Origin: Spartobacteria bacterium LR76
GTDB taxonomy: Bacteria; Verrucomicrobiota; Verrucomicrobiia; Chthoniobacterales; Terrimicrobiaceae
NCBI GenBank assembly: GCA_003054655.1
Contig: QAYZ01000013.1
Span: forward strand, 556,581 to 620,580
Direction of reading: 5' to 3'
DNA length: 64,000 nt
Position numbers and translations under genes: made by a program. Within the stretch, counting starts at the first letter, position 1, and each line of letters begins with the position of its first letter. Below the pieces are notes generated by a model. It was not told where the DNA came from, did not search any database, and worked only from the letters and a program-made list of their open reading frames with translations. Positions 1-9,056 of the stretch are shown here, one piece after another.

Positions 1-558
1 GTGAATCTCGATGGTTCCCTCCGGAGAAAAGAAGGCACCCGACGGAAAGGCTACCTTTCTCCTGAACACGCAGTCCGCATACTTCTCTCAAAATCATCCT
101 ACATACGATTCCCGGCGATGCTGGTACCGAAGGAGAGCTACCTTGCAGTGGGAAGCTTTCAAAAAAGCGATGTGATTCCCGACTGGCCGGTCTGGCTGAG
201 ACTCGCCGCGAAATACGGCATCTCTCAACAGCCGAGGTTTACCAATGCCTACACCATCCACGAAGCCGCAGGAACAAGTGCTACTTTTGCCATCGAGTTC
301 ATGCTGTATTTGATCGATCTTCTCTCCTCATTCCAGAAGTCCGCCAAATGGACCGACAGGGAAATGGAGGTTGCCTTGGGGCGATTCCTTCATCGTTATA
401 TCCTGGCAGGCTGCATTCGTTCCCTGGAAAAGCGGGATATTTCCGCGTTGAAGGCGCGGTACGGGTTGTTTCAGCATCCGATGATTGCGAAATTGCCCTG
501 CCCTCCGGAATGGATGCCTCTGAAAATCCTCGCCGCAGGGATCGCCCGCCTGCGCTGA
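1..558 (+). CDS. GT2-type glycosyltransferase, C-terminal part (truncated by window edge)
   Basis: The reading frame is open at base 1, so the N-terminal nucleotide-sugar-binding half and true start lie outside the window. The visible 185 residues contain a segment (PAMLVPKESYLAVGSF, then DWPVWLRLAAKYGI) of the kind that follows the catalytic core in family 2 glycosyltransferases, where the protein describes the acceptor side and ends in a helical tail. It probably adds a sugar during exopolysaccharide or O-antigen assembly at the cytoplasmic membrane, judging from the glycosyltransferase genes that follow. The donor, acceptor and catalytic Asp motifs cannot be seen. Confidence 0.6.
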   Translation: MNLDGSLRRKEGTRRKGYLSPEHAVRILLSKSSYIRFPAMLVPKESYLAVGSFQKSDVIPDWPVWLRLAAKYGISQQPRFTNAYTIHEAAGTSATFAIEFMLYLIDLLSSFQKSAKWTDREMEVALGRFLHRYILAGCIRSLEKRDISALKARYGLFQHPMIAKLPCPPEWMPLKILAAGIARLR

Positions 559-644
559 TCTCCCGTACCTCCCGGCCCGAAACATCGCTGGCTAGATCCT
601 GCTGATTTTCATACCTTGCCCCGAGGTTGTTCCGCTCACCTCCC

Positions 645-2951
645 ATGCCACGCGTCGTTATCGTCCAGGAACATCTCCCCCACTACCGGGAGAAATTTTT
701 TGATCTCTTACATACGCAGCTGGAGACGGCGGGGATTCATCTTGATCTGGTTTACTCGCCTCATGTCTCAGCCAGCTTGCTAGCGGGACATTTACCTTGG
801 GCTATCCCGGTTCCCACGCGGCGCTGGAAGCACTTTGCCTGGCAAAATGCCCTCAAGCTTTGCCGCGGGGCGGATCTGGTCATCGTACAACAAGAGTCCA
901 AGTACGTCGTAAACTATGTCCTTCAGATCCTAAGTCTCTTCAACAAGCAAAAGATTGCATTCTGGGGACATGGGCGGAATTTCCAGTCGGAAAATGCGAA
1001 TATCCTCGGTGAGGAAATCAAAAAGAGAGCCTCGCGATTTTGTGATTGGTGGTTCGCTTACAATGACGTGAGCGTAAAGATCGTTCAGAACCTGGGGTTT
1101 CCACTTTCGCGCATCACCTCGGTTCAAAACTCGATCGACACCCATTCGATCGCCGACGCTCGTCAGCGGACCTCGCCGGATCAACTGGCGGCACTAAAGG
1201 CCAAGCTGGGCATCAGTTCGACAAATATCGGCGTTTTTACTGGAGGATTGTATCGCGAAAAGCGCCTGCCATTTCTCATCGAAGCATGCGAACTCATTCG
1301 CGCCAGCGTTCCCGATTTTGAGTTGATCGTCATCGGCAAGGGCCCCGAGGCAGATTTCATTGAGGACTCCGCCAGAAAGCACCCCTGGATTCATTTCGTC
1401 GGGCCAAAGAGTGACGTGGAAAAAGTCCCCTACTGGATGATTTCCAAACTGCTATTGATGCCGGGCTTGGTCGGTCTGGTCGTTTTGGACTCGTTCTCTC
1501 TTGGGGTACCCATGATCACTACGGATTATCCCTATCATAGCCCGGAAATCTCCTACCTCCAGGACGGCATTAATGGAGTGATCGTGAAACCGTGGCCAGA
1601 CGTGGAGGAATACGCAAAACGAGCGATAGCTCTCTTCCACGCTCCTGAAAAAATAACCAATTTATCCAGGAATGCCCTGGCTGCAGCGGAGCAATATTCT
1701 ATCGAGCGCATGTCCCAATGCTTCGCCGATGGCATTATCGGCGCACTTGAGGCTCCAAAAATCAGCCGCACGAAAATGCTGTTCGCGCCTCCAGCGCCCA
1801 TTGCGAGCGAAGACGAAACCCGTATAGGCGTGGTGGTAAGAAGTCTCGCTCCCTATTTGCGGGATTTTTACGACAATCTCACGCATTCCACAGATGGCAC
1901 TTCGGTAAAGATATTTATCGGTCAAAGAGGCACCGATTGGGTGAATCCATGGGACGTGACCTTAATGAACCTTCGCCGGGCAGATCACGTCTATGTTAAC
2001 GCAAAGACCAAGGGGCGCATCTTTCGCACCATCTTTCCTACAAGGGAGCTTTTTAACGCTCTGGAGCGATATGCCCCGGGCATCCTGCTAATCACCGAGT
2101 ATTCTCCGCTTTCGATTTTCGGCGCGATATGGGCCACCATTCATCGTCTACCCTGGGTGATTGCAACGGACATTGGTCCAGATTATAAACCGCCATACCC
2201 ACGGCTGACATTTTCGCAGAGATTCGTACACTCGATTGCAAACAGATTCTGTAGCGGAATCCTCGCGCTTACTCCCTCCGCGGCAAAGAAAGCCAAGCGC
2301 CTGGGCAAGCCGCATATTCTTTGCCCCCACGCAATCAATACGACCGTCTATACTCCTGGAGCAAGACGAGTCCCATCGGAGAAAATCCGGATCATTGTCG
2401 TCGGAAACTTCATTCCCCGAAAAGGCTACGACCTATTGTTCAAGGCGCTTGCCGGACTGCCGACAGCGCAACGCGACAGCTGGACCCTTCATTGCTTCGG
2501 CGCCGGCAGTCCACATGAACTTCACCAGCTGGCCTCCCAGTTAAATATCGGATCGAAGATTCATTTTTCCGCATTTATCGGACTGGACCAGCTCATTGAG
2601 GCTTATCAGCAGTCGGACTTTTTTGTTCTGCCCAGCAGGTCCGATACATTTGGCGTTGTCGTACATGAGGCGGCAAGTTGCGGGCTTCCTGTTCTTGTCA
2701 GTCGCCACTGCGGTGCATCCGAAGTACTCGTCGAAGAAGGGGTCAATGGCTATGTCATAGTCCCGGAAGATACCGAGCAATTCTCGGATTATCTCTCCAG
2801 AATGATAAGAGACTCCTCCATGCGGGAGCGCTTCAGCCATGCTTCCCGAGCCATCGCCGAGAAGTGGGATGTTCGCATCAATGCCTCACGGGCACTAGCC
2901 TGGTTGAACTCCGAATTTCTTAAATCAAATAATTCCACCCCGATCCGTTAA
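645..2951 (+). CDS. Tandem double-domain GT4 glycosyltransferase
   Basis: A 768-residue protein made of two complete GT-B glycosyltransferases in tandem. Domain 1 spans about residues 1-375 (GVFTGGLYREKRLPFLIEAC, then IGKGPE) and domain 2 about 388-760 (VVGNFIPRKGYDLLFKAL, then HEAASCGLPVLVS). The EX7E signature reads D-x7-E in domain 2 (SDTFGVVVHE) but is degenerate in domain 1 (about G-x7-D), so domain 1 may be altered or inactive. I chose ATG 645 over TTG 627 because the GT fold begins at MPRVVIVQEH. It probably adds one or two sugars to a lipid-linked polysaccharide precursor in the cytosol. The next gene starts 1 base after its stop. Confidence 0.85.
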   Translation: MPRVVIVQEHLPHYREKFFDLLHTQLETAGIHLDLVYSPHVSASLLAGHLPWAIPVPTRRWKHFAWQNALKLCRGADLVIVQQESKYVVNYVLQILSLFNKQKIAFWGHGRNFQSENANILGEEIKKRASRFCDWWFAYNDVSVKIVQNLGFPLSRITSVQNSIDTHSIADARQRTSPDQLAALKAKLGISSTNIGVFTGGLYREKRLPFLIEACELIRASVPDFELIVIGKGPEADFIEDSARKHPWIHFVGPKSDVEKVPYWMISKLLLMPGLVGLVVLDSFSLGVPMITTDYPYHSPEISYLQDGINGVIVKPWPDVEEYAKRAIALFHAPEKITNLSRNALAAAEQYSIERMSQCFADGIIGALEAPKISRTKMLFAPPAPIASEDETRIGVVVRSLAPYLRDFYDNLTHSTDGTSVKIFIGQRGTDWVNPWDVTLMNLRRADHVYVNAKTKGRIFRTIFPTRELFNALERYAPGILLITEYSPLSIFGAIWATIHRLPWVIATDIGPDYKPPYPRLTFSQRFVHSIANRFCSGILALTPSAAKKAKRLGKPHILCPHAINTTVYTPGARRVPSEKIRIIVVGNFIPRKGYDLLFKALAGLPTAQRDSWTLHCFGAGSPHELHQLASQLNIGSKIHFSAFIGLDQLIEAYQQSDFFVLPSRSDTFGVVVHEAASCGLPVLVSRHCGASEVLVEEGVNGYVIVPEDTEQFSDYLSRMIRDSSMRERFSHASRAIAEKWDVRINASRALAWLNSEFLKSNNSTPIR

Positions 2952-2952
2952 A

Positions 2953-3630
2953 TTGAAAGCAATCATTAGCCATCAAAAGCAATCCGGATTGATATCCGCG
3001 CTCATCATCACTCTGGCGGCGATTGGAACCATTTCGTTGGTTGACTCAATCAACGTGGTGACTTGCGCCCCGGTAATCGGGGTATGCGCCATGTTTATTC
3101 TGGCCCTGCGGTACCCGCCGCGCCTCGTGATGATTTGCCTCATCCCGCTGGGCCTGTTTGTTTTCTTCAGATTGTGGCAAACTTTGAATGTCACCGTGGC
3201 GCCGGAAAGCCTGATGAACCGCTACTGGATCAGGATCACCACCTTTTCAACGGCGGGATGCATCGCCCTGGTCGCATCTGCCTATCGGTCTCGGCTGCTC
3301 AAAGTTACCAATCAGCTCCTGCGAATCCTGGAGGCCATTCCCTTGCCATTGATCATATCGGATTCCTCCGGCGTTATCCGAGCTGTGAGTGAGACCACTT
3401 GCTCTGTCACAGGGCTCGATCGCGATCAAATCATCGGATTTCAGCTTCCTGATATCGTGGGTTCACATCTCCTGGAGGAAGCTGACGAAGATTGGTACAA
3501 GCACTGGCTGGAAAGTCCCGAAGGCAAGATATTCAATGTCGAACTGCAGTTGGGAAATAAACGCTCGACAGCCCGTGTCGGCCGCCTGGGCTCAGGCCGA
3601 CATGCATTCATGATCGTTATCTTTCTTTGA
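2953..3630 (+). CDS. Membrane protein with a single PAS domain
   Basis: A 225-residue protein with a TTG start 1 base after the preceding stop, so translation is probably coupled. Three hydrophobic stretches cover roughly residues 14-35, 40-62 and 80-110. A PAS domain follows (IPLPLIISDSSGVI, then GLDRDQIIGFQLPDIVG, about residues 118-215). No kinase, GGDEF or DNA-binding output domain follows, so it may sense a ligand and act through a partner, or be a leftover of a larger sensor. Its place inside a glycosyltransferase operon suggests a link to polysaccharide synthesis. The TTG start is chosen because the next Met lies inside the membrane region. Confidence 0.6.
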   Translation: MKAIISHQKQSGLISALIITLAAIGTISLVDSINVVTCAPVIGVCAMFILALRYPPRLVMICLIPLGLFVFFRLWQTLNVTVAPESLMNRYWIRITTFSTAGCIALVASAYRSRLLKVTNQLLRILEAIPLPLIISDSSGVIRAVSETTCSVTGLDRDQIIGFQLPDIVGSHLLEEADEDWYKHWLESPEGKIFNVELQLGNKRSTARVGRLGSGRHAFMIVIFL

Positions 3631-3653
3631 TCGGTCATCAGTTGCACTGAACT

Positions 3654-4544
3654 TTGCGGCTTATTCTACATATTCTTCTGCACATCCAGACTTGGGGAGG
3701 AATTGGTGATGTCCTCAGAGAACTGGCGTTTTTGCCTCTTGAAACGTGGCAGAAGCGATATGGGGCAAAGATACATGTTTGGCATTGGCAAGCCGTGAAG
3801 GGTCAATTTCATCCCGAGGCGAGCGTGCCGACGGCTGATATCATCGCCGATTTGTTACGACGCTGGCCCGGTGTGGAGTTCTGCGAAGGAACTGCTCCAC
3901 GAGGAACCAAGGTTTTTTGCAAGGGGCTGCGCAGGGGATTGGAGTTTATGGGCGGGGGACGCAAGCTCTTCGCTCCGCCCTTACAGTGGCTCCCGGAGGA
4001 TGCGTTGCCGTCTAGCTGGTCCAAGGAATACCGCAACATTGTCGTTCAGCCGCATTTGATTGGTTTGCCGAGCAAGCGGTGGGAGGCGGAGCGGTGGCGG
4101 GAGATTTTGGGGAGATTTTCAGAGCGGCTGGATGACGGGTGCCGGTTGCATGTGCTGGACCCGGGAGGGGCGGTGCTGGTTGGGTGCGGGGCGGTGGTAC
4201 ATGATGGGCTTTCGCTGCCGCAGGCGATCCGGATGGTTTCGGAGGCGGATGCGCTGATCGCGGTGGATTCCTGGTCAAAGTATGTCGCTGGTTGGCAGGA
4301 GATTCCGCAATTCATTATCGTGCCGGATCAGCGAGGAGATTATCCGCAACTGACGGCGGAATCGGTCTGGAGGCACTCGTTCCGAGGATTGCACTGGAAT
4401 CCGAAGCTTCGGATGCTGGGGTTGGAGCGCAAACCGAGACCGCATTACACGATGGGGACGATGGATACGCTGGAACCGGAACGGCTTTGGCGGGAACTGT
4501 CGGCCTGGGCTGAAGAGATTGGCCTTTTTCGCTCGTCCCACTAA
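3654..4544 (+). CDS. GT9-like (heptosyltransferase-related) glycosyltransferase
   Basis: A 296-residue protein starting at TTG 3654. It shows the late part of a GT9/heptosyltransferase fold: VVQPHLIGLPSKRWEAERW, then an LPQAIRMVSEADALIAVDSW segment that matches the 'sits in the waiting list, D-S' nucleotide-sugar site of GT9 enzymes. The N-terminal half is divergent from ADP-heptose transferases and the usual GxGD start is only seen as GGIGDVLRE. It probably transfers a sugar in the same polysaccharide pathway. The substrate cannot be told. It overlaps the raw frame of the next gene, but with ATG 4555 as next start the two are separate. Confidence 0.6.
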   Translation: MRLILHILLHIQTWGGIGDVLRELAFLPLETWQKRYGAKIHVWHWQAVKGQFHPEASVPTADIIADLLRRWPGVEFCEGTAPRGTKVFCKGLRRGLEFMGGGRKLFAPPLQWLPEDALPSSWSKEYRNIVVQPHLIGLPSKRWEAERWREILGRFSERLDDGCRLHVLDPGGAVLVGCGAVVHDGLSLPQAIRMVSEADALIAVDSWSKYVAGWQEIPQFIIVPDQRGDYPQLTAESVWRHSFRGLHWNPKLRMLGLERKPRPHYTMGTMDTLEPERLWRELSAWAEEIGLFRSSH

Positions 4545-4554
4545 TGTGCGCGCG

Positions 4555-5427
4555 ATGATCCTCCTGCTGGGTGGTTCCGGTTATGTCGGCGCGGCGTTTG
4601 CCCGGGCTCTGAGTGAGCGCGGGCTGGAGGTGCTTGCGCCTTCGCGTCAGGTGCTGGATGCGGCGGATCGCGATCAGGTCGCGGCGATCGTGGCGGAGGT
4701 GAAGCCCCGCTTCGTCATCAATGCCATCGGGTATACCGGGCGGCCCAATATCGACTCAACGGAACGCGAGAAGATGCGCTGCCTGACGGAGAATACCGTG
4801 GTGCCGGGCATCCTGGCCGAGGTGCTGAGCGAGCGAAACATTCCGTGGGGCCATGTTTCGTCGGGGTGCATCTTTCAGGGAACCCGCCCGGACGGTACGC
4901 CGTTTACCGAGGAGGATGCGCCAAATTTCCCTTTCGGCCACCCGGATGCGAGCTGGTACAGCCGGACGAAGGCGATGGCGGAGATCATGCTGCGCGATCA
5001 TCCGAATTGTCTCGTCTGGCGGTTGCGCATCCCGTTCGACGAGTTTGACCATCCGCGCAATTACCTGACGAAGATCATGCGCTACGAGCGGCTGCTGGAG
5101 GTGACGAATACGATCTCGCAGCTTCAGGAATTTGCCTCGGTGAGCGTCGAGACGCTGCTGCGCGGGCTGCCCGGCGGGACGTACAATGTGACGAACCCGG
5201 GGGCGATTCGCACGAGCGAGGTGGCCGAGGCGCTACGGCGGGCGGGGCTGACACAAAGGGAGTTTGTTTTCTTCCATGATGAGGCGGAGTTTTTGTCCGA
5301 TTCCGCCCACGTGCGCCGGGCGAGCTGCCAGTTGAGCAGCGCCAAGCTGGCTTCCCTGGGATTGCCGCTGCGCCCGATCCATGAGGCGCTGGACTGGACG
5401 TTGCGGAACTGGAAATGGGCGCGATGA
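4555..5427 (+). CDS. NAD(P)-dependent sugar epimerase/reductase (RmlD-like SDR)
   Basis: Extended short-chain dehydrogenase, 290 residues from ATG 4555. The Rossmann glycine motif GGSGYVGAAFA sits at the N-terminus and the catalytic Tyr-Lys as YSRTK near residue 140. The acid DxxDRDQV segment and overall length fit dTDP-4-dehydrorhamnose reductase relatives (RmlD superfamily), which reduce a 4-keto sugar nucleotide. The other three rml genes are not in the window, so the exact sugar is unknown. It most likely supplies an activated deoxysugar to the neighbouring glycosyltransferases. I rejected the upstream frame start at 4519 because it lies within the previous gene and adds a non-conserved leader. 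Confidence 0.75.
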   Translation: MILLLGGSGYVGAAFARALSERGLEVLAPSRQVLDAADRDQVAAIVAEVKPRFVINAIGYTGRPNIDSTEREKMRCLTENTVVPGILAEVLSERNIPWGHVSSGCIFQGTRPDGTPFTEEDAPNFPFGHPDASWYSRTKAMAEIMLRDHPNCLVWRLRIPFDEFDHPRNYLTKIMRYERLLEVTNTISQLQEFASVSVETLLRGLPGGTYNVTNPGAIRTSEVAEALRRAGLTQREFVFFHDEAEFLSDSAHVRRASCQLSSAKLASLGLPLRPIHEALDWTLRNWKWAR

Positions 5428-6365
5428 CGCGAGGCGTGGTGGCGGTGGTGGTGACCTACCGGCGCCTGCCGGAGTTGAGGCGCCTGCTGGAGTGCCTCGG
5501 GCGCTCGACGGTCCCGCTGCTCGGCTGTGTGATCTCGGATCATTCGCCGGATGGATCGGTGGTGAAGCTGGCTCGCGAAACGAGCGGGTTGGAGGTTGTG
5601 GTGCGGGAAGATCCCTCGAATCCCGGTCCCGGCGCGGGGTGGAGCAATGCGGCGGCCAGGGCGATCGAGCACTTTGGGGAGCCGGTTTCGGCGCTCTGGT
5701 ATCTCGATGACGATGTGGTGCCGGAGCCGGATTGCCTGGAGATTCTCTTGCGGGACATCAAGGGTGCGGGCGCGATCGCGCCGCTGCTCTCGGATACGGA
5801 GGGAGCGCTCTGGGCGTTCCCGGAACCGGAGGAGCCCGATCTCCGCCGGATGATCCGAAAGGCTGGAACGCCCGCCGATGCCCGGCTGCTGATCGGTGAT
5901 GCCCCGCATCCCGCCTGCTGGGCGACCGGGGCGTGCCTGCTGGTGACCCGGCGGGCTTATGACCGGGTAGGCGGGCACCGGAGGGATTTCTGGCTGCTCG
6001 GCGAGGATCTGGAGTATTCCATGCGGCTCGCCAGCGAGGGAGGACTCGTCTTCACCTGTCGCACGGCGGTGCCGCATTTGCCGATTCCCTCGGGTGATGC
6101 CGAGGCAGCGAGGCGGGGAGGGTATGTGAAGTTTTGTTCTCTTCTGCAAAATCTCAGCTATCTCTCGTTTCACTCATCCCACAGTCGTCACATGCGCAGT
6201 TATCTTCCGGGCAATTATCGTCGATTTTTCCGTACATACGGCTGGGGATGGACGCAGATCACCGACGCGACACGCTGCCTGATGGGCGGGGTCGTGCGGG
6301 GAGAACCGGCCGGTGGAGCGATCGGCCAGAACCTTCGCCGGGAGATCGGCAGCCGCCATGGTTGA
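5424..6365 (+). CDS. GT2 family glycosyltransferase (rhamnosyl/galactofuranosyl-like)
   Basis: A 313-residue family 2 glycosyltransferase. It opens with VVAVVVTYRRLPELRRLL, the nucleotide-binding strand. The metal-binding DxD appears as WYLDDDVVPEPDCLE near residue 95, and the acceptor-side motif is WLLGEDLEYSMRLASEGG. This pattern resembles the GlfT2/rhamnosyltransferase branch. ATG 5424 overlaps the TGA of the preceding gene by four bases (ATGA), which supports this start over ATG 5415 and indicates translational coupling. It likely acts on a lipid-linked glycan at the inner face of the membrane. Confidence 0.85.
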   Translation: MTRGVVAVVVTYRRLPELRRLLECLGRSTVPLLGCVISDHSPDGSVVKLARETSGLEVVVREDPSNPGPGAGWSNAAARAIEHFGEPVSALWYLDDDVVPEPDCLEILLRDIKGAGAIAPLLSDTEGALWAFPEPEEPDLRRMIRKAGTPADARLLIGDAPHPACWATGACLLVTRRAYDRVGGHRRDFWLLGEDLEYSMRLASEGGLVFTCRTAVPHLPIPSGDAEAARRGGYVKFCSLLQNLSYLSFHSSHSRHMRSYLPGNYRRFFRTYGWGWTQITDATRCLMGGVVRGEPAGGAIGQNLRREIGSRHG

Positions 6366-8283
6366 GCAGGATACGCCCTTGGACAGCCGCACGATCCTGA
6401 GTACGCGCGTGCATTGCGCGAATTACGAGACGGGACTGCGCCGGGTTATCGAGCTGGCTCGCGGTGAGCGGCCGGCGGCGGTATCGGCCTGCAACACCCA
6501 CCTCGTTTCCCTCGCTCGCAACGACGTGCGGTTTCACCGGGTGATGCAGCGGTTTGACCTCATTGTACCCGATGGCTTTCCGCTGGTCTGGAGCCTGAAC
6601 GCAGCGGGAGCCGGGCTCCAGGATCGCGTTTACGGCCCGTATTTCATGCGCCATGTGCTGGCGAATACGCCTGCCCCGTGGAAGCACTTCTTTTTCGGCG
6701 GCACGCCGGAGTGCCTTGAGCGCCTGGTGGCGGCGGCGAAGGAGATCCAGCCCGATATCGACATCGCCGACGTACTTTCCCCCCCGTTTCGGCAATGGAC
6801 GGAGCATGACGAGCAGGAGTTTGCCCGCCGCATCCGGGAAAGCGGGGCGGATTTCATCTGGGTGGCTCTCGGAGGAGAACGCCAGGAGCGCTGGATCGTG
6901 CAAAATCTCCACCGCCACAGTCGCGGTGTATTTTTCGGGATCGGCGATGCCTTTGAGCTGCTCGGGGGCGGGCGGGCCTTCGCTCCGGAGTGGATGCAGA
7001 AGAATGGCCTGACATGGCTGTACCGCCTCGTGCAGGAGCCCCGCCGCCTGTGGGCGCGGTATTTCAAGTACAACAGCCTGTTTCTCTATTTTACGGCGCG
7101 CGACAAGGTCTTTGGACTGCCCGAGCGATGGAGCGGCAAACCGCGGACGGCCCTGCCTTCGGTGGCTTTTCTTGGTTCGCGCGGCGTCCCGGCGCGGTAC
7201 TCCGGCTTTGAGGTGGTGGTCGAGCAACTCGGGGCGCGGCTGGCGGAGAAAGGCCATGCCGTCACGGTGTACAACCGTTTCCCGCGTTTCCAGGCTCCGA
7301 CGAAGATTTATCGCGGCATGGTGACGATCACTTTGCCGACCATCCCGACAAAGACGCTGGACACGATCGCGCACACGTTCATCTCGGCCATTCACGCGAT
7401 TTTCCATCGCTACGACATCATTTATCTCTGCGGCGTGGGCAATGCCATCATCGGCGGCATCCTGCGGGCGGCGGGGATGACCGTGATCATCAACGTCGAT
7501 GGAGCAGACTTTCGCCGCCAAAAGTGGGGGTCCTTTGCCCGGATGTGGCTGCGCATGAGCGAGCGGTGGGCGACGATGCTGGCGGATGCCATCATCGCGG
7601 ACAACCACGAGATCGTTTACCGCTACGAGCGCGAGTACAAGACGCGCCCGCTTTACCTGAGCTACGGCTGCATCATCCGCGACCAGCCGGTGAAATGCGG
7701 AGAGCTGGAGCATTGGAAGCTCGAGCCTCGCAAGTACCTCCTCTTCGTCTCCCGGCTCACGCCGGAGAACGAAGCCGACCTGCTGCTCCGGGCGTATGCC
7801 AGGACCAATGTGGACATCCCGCTCGTGATCTGCGGGGGAGCGAACTACGAGCAGAGTCATCTGGAGTATCTCAAAAGCCTCGCCAGCGACCGCGTGATCT
7901 TCACCGGGGCGCGCTATGGCGACAGCTATCTGGAGCTGAGCCAGAACGCGCTATTCTTCGTCATGCCTGCCTCGATCGAGGCCACGCGCCTCGTCCTGCT
8001 GGACCAGATGGGCATGGGGGCGGCCATTCTCTACAAGGACTGCCTGGCGACCCGGGAGGTCGTGGGCGATGCGGCCGAGCCATTCGATGCGGAAGATGCC
8101 GAGGCTTCCCTCGCCGCCAGGATCACCTACCTGACAGAGCATCCCGCATATTGTGCAGAGCTGGGCCGAAAAGCCATGACCCGCGCCAAAGAGACTTTTG
8201 ACTGGAATCACGTGGTCGACGAATATGAAAGGCTCTTTGAGGAGCTCGGAGTGGCTGCCACGAAACCGGCTCCCGCAGCCTGA
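6358..8283 (+). CDS. WecG/TagA-type (GT26) glycosyltransferase fused to a DUF1972-type GT4 glycosyltransferase
   Basis: A 641-residue fusion. Residues about 13-260 are a WecG/TagA/CpsF enzyme (VPDGFPLVW, VALGGERQERWI, GIGDAFELLGGG, then WMQKNGLTWLYRL and EPRRLWARY); this family adds ManNAcA, ManNAc or glucose to lipid-linked GlcNAc. Residues about 275-630 are a GT4 enzyme of the DUF1972/rhamnosyltransferase type (FLGSRGVPARYSGFE, LLFVSRLTPENEADLLL). Its EX7E motif reads E-x7-D. ATG 6358 is chosen; upstream in-frame codons overlap the previous gene. The fusion would let one protein add two consecutive sugars to the carrier lipid in the cytosol. Confidence 0.85.
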   Translation: MVEQDTPLDSRTILSTRVHCANYETGLRRVIELARGERPAAVSACNTHLVSLARNDVRFHRVMQRFDLIVPDGFPLVWSLNAAGAGLQDRVYGPYFMRHVLANTPAPWKHFFFGGTPECLERLVAAAKEIQPDIDIADVLSPPFRQWTEHDEQEFARRIRESGADFIWVALGGERQERWIVQNLHRHSRGVFFGIGDAFELLGGGRAFAPEWMQKNGLTWLYRLVQEPRRLWARYFKYNSLFLYFTARDKVFGLPERWSGKPRTALPSVAFLGSRGVPARYSGFEVVVEQLGARLAEKGHAVTVYNRFPRFQAPTKIYRGMVTITLPTIPTKTLDTIAHTFISAIHAIFHRYDIIYLCGVGNAIIGGILRAAGMTVIINVDGADFRRQKWGSFARMWLRMSERWATMLADAIIADNHEIVYRYEREYKTRPLYLSYGCIIRDQPVKCGELEHWKLEPRKYLLFVSRLTPENEADLLLRAYARTNVDIPLVICGGANYEQSHLEYLKSLASDRVIFTGARYGDSYLELSQNALFFVMPASIEATRLVLLDQMGMGAAILYKDCLATREVVGDAAEPFDAEDAEASLAARITYLTEHPAYCAELGRKAMTRAKETFDWNHVVDEYERLFEELGVAATKPAPAA

Positions 8284-8291
8284 CGCCGGGC

Positions 8292-9056
8292 ATGCGGTTT
8301 TCCATCATCACACCCTCGCTGAACCAAGGGCGGTATCTCGCGGAGTGCCTGGATTCCGTGGCTTCGCAAGGGGTGGATGCCGAGCATTGGATCATCGACG
8401 GAGGCAGCACGGATGAGACTCTTTCCATCCTGAGAGGCCGGCCCGGCACCCAGTGGATCTCGGAGCCGGACCGGGGCCAGTCCGACGCGATCAACAAGGG
8501 CCTTGAGCGTGTAACCGGCGATATCCTCGCGTATCTCTGCGCGGACGATTTTCTGGAATCCGGCGTGCTGATGCGAGTCGCCGAAATTTTTGCCAGGAAT
8601 CCCGACACCGATTTCGTCTACGGGGACGGGTATTTTGTGGAGTCCGACTCGGGATGGAAGCGGCTGAAGCGGGCGGGAGAGTTCTCGGTCGAGCGCCTTC
8701 GCCGGGGGAATTTCCTCCTCCAGCCGGCGGTCTTCTGGCGGCGGCGGGTGTACGAACGGCATGGCGGATTCGATACGTCGTTGCAATACTGCATGGACCA
8801 CGAGTATTGGCTCCGTACCTGCGGGGATACCGTCTGGCATTACCTCGCGGAGCCTCTGGCGAGCTGCCGGCTGCACGCGGATGCCAAGACCTCGCGCGCC
8901 CTCGCTCTCGCCTGGGCGGAGGCTGCCGGGATGCAGGCCCGCTACGGGATTCATGGCCGCCCGGCCCGGGATGCGCTCTGGATGCGCGTTGCCGGAGCGC
9001 GGTACTATACGTTAAAACGCCGGATGTTTGCCCTGATCGGCAGGCTGAGAAAATGA
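8292..9056 (+). CDS. GT2 family glycosyltransferase
   Basis: A 254-residue family 2 enzyme with the canonical start FSIITPSLNQGRYLAECLDS, the IIDGGSTDETL donor site, the EPDRGQSDAINKGL helix and a DxD-like acid pair seen as LCADDFLE. HEYWLRTC supplies the late acceptor-side motif. It starts 8 bases after the fusion glycosyltransferase and ends in a four-base ATGA overlap with the following gene, so it belongs to the same operon. It probably adds one sugar in the repeat unit. Donor and linkage cannot be inferred. Confidence 0.85.
   Translation: MRFSIITPSLNQGRYLAECLDSVASQGVDAEHWIIDGGSTDETLSILRGRPGTQWISEPDRGQSDAINKGLERVTGDILAYLCADDFLESGVLMRVAEIFARNPDTDFVYGDGYFVESDSGWKRLKRAGEFSVERLRRGNFLLQPAVFWRRRVYERHGGFDTSLQYCMDHEYWLRTCGDTVWHYLAEPLASCRLHADAKTSRALALAWAEAAGMQARYGIHGRPARDALWMRVAGARYYTLKRRMFALIGRLRK

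Noticed and set aside
6259..7860. A 533-residue minus-strand frame
   Set aside because: It is antisense to the WecG-GT4 fusion gene.
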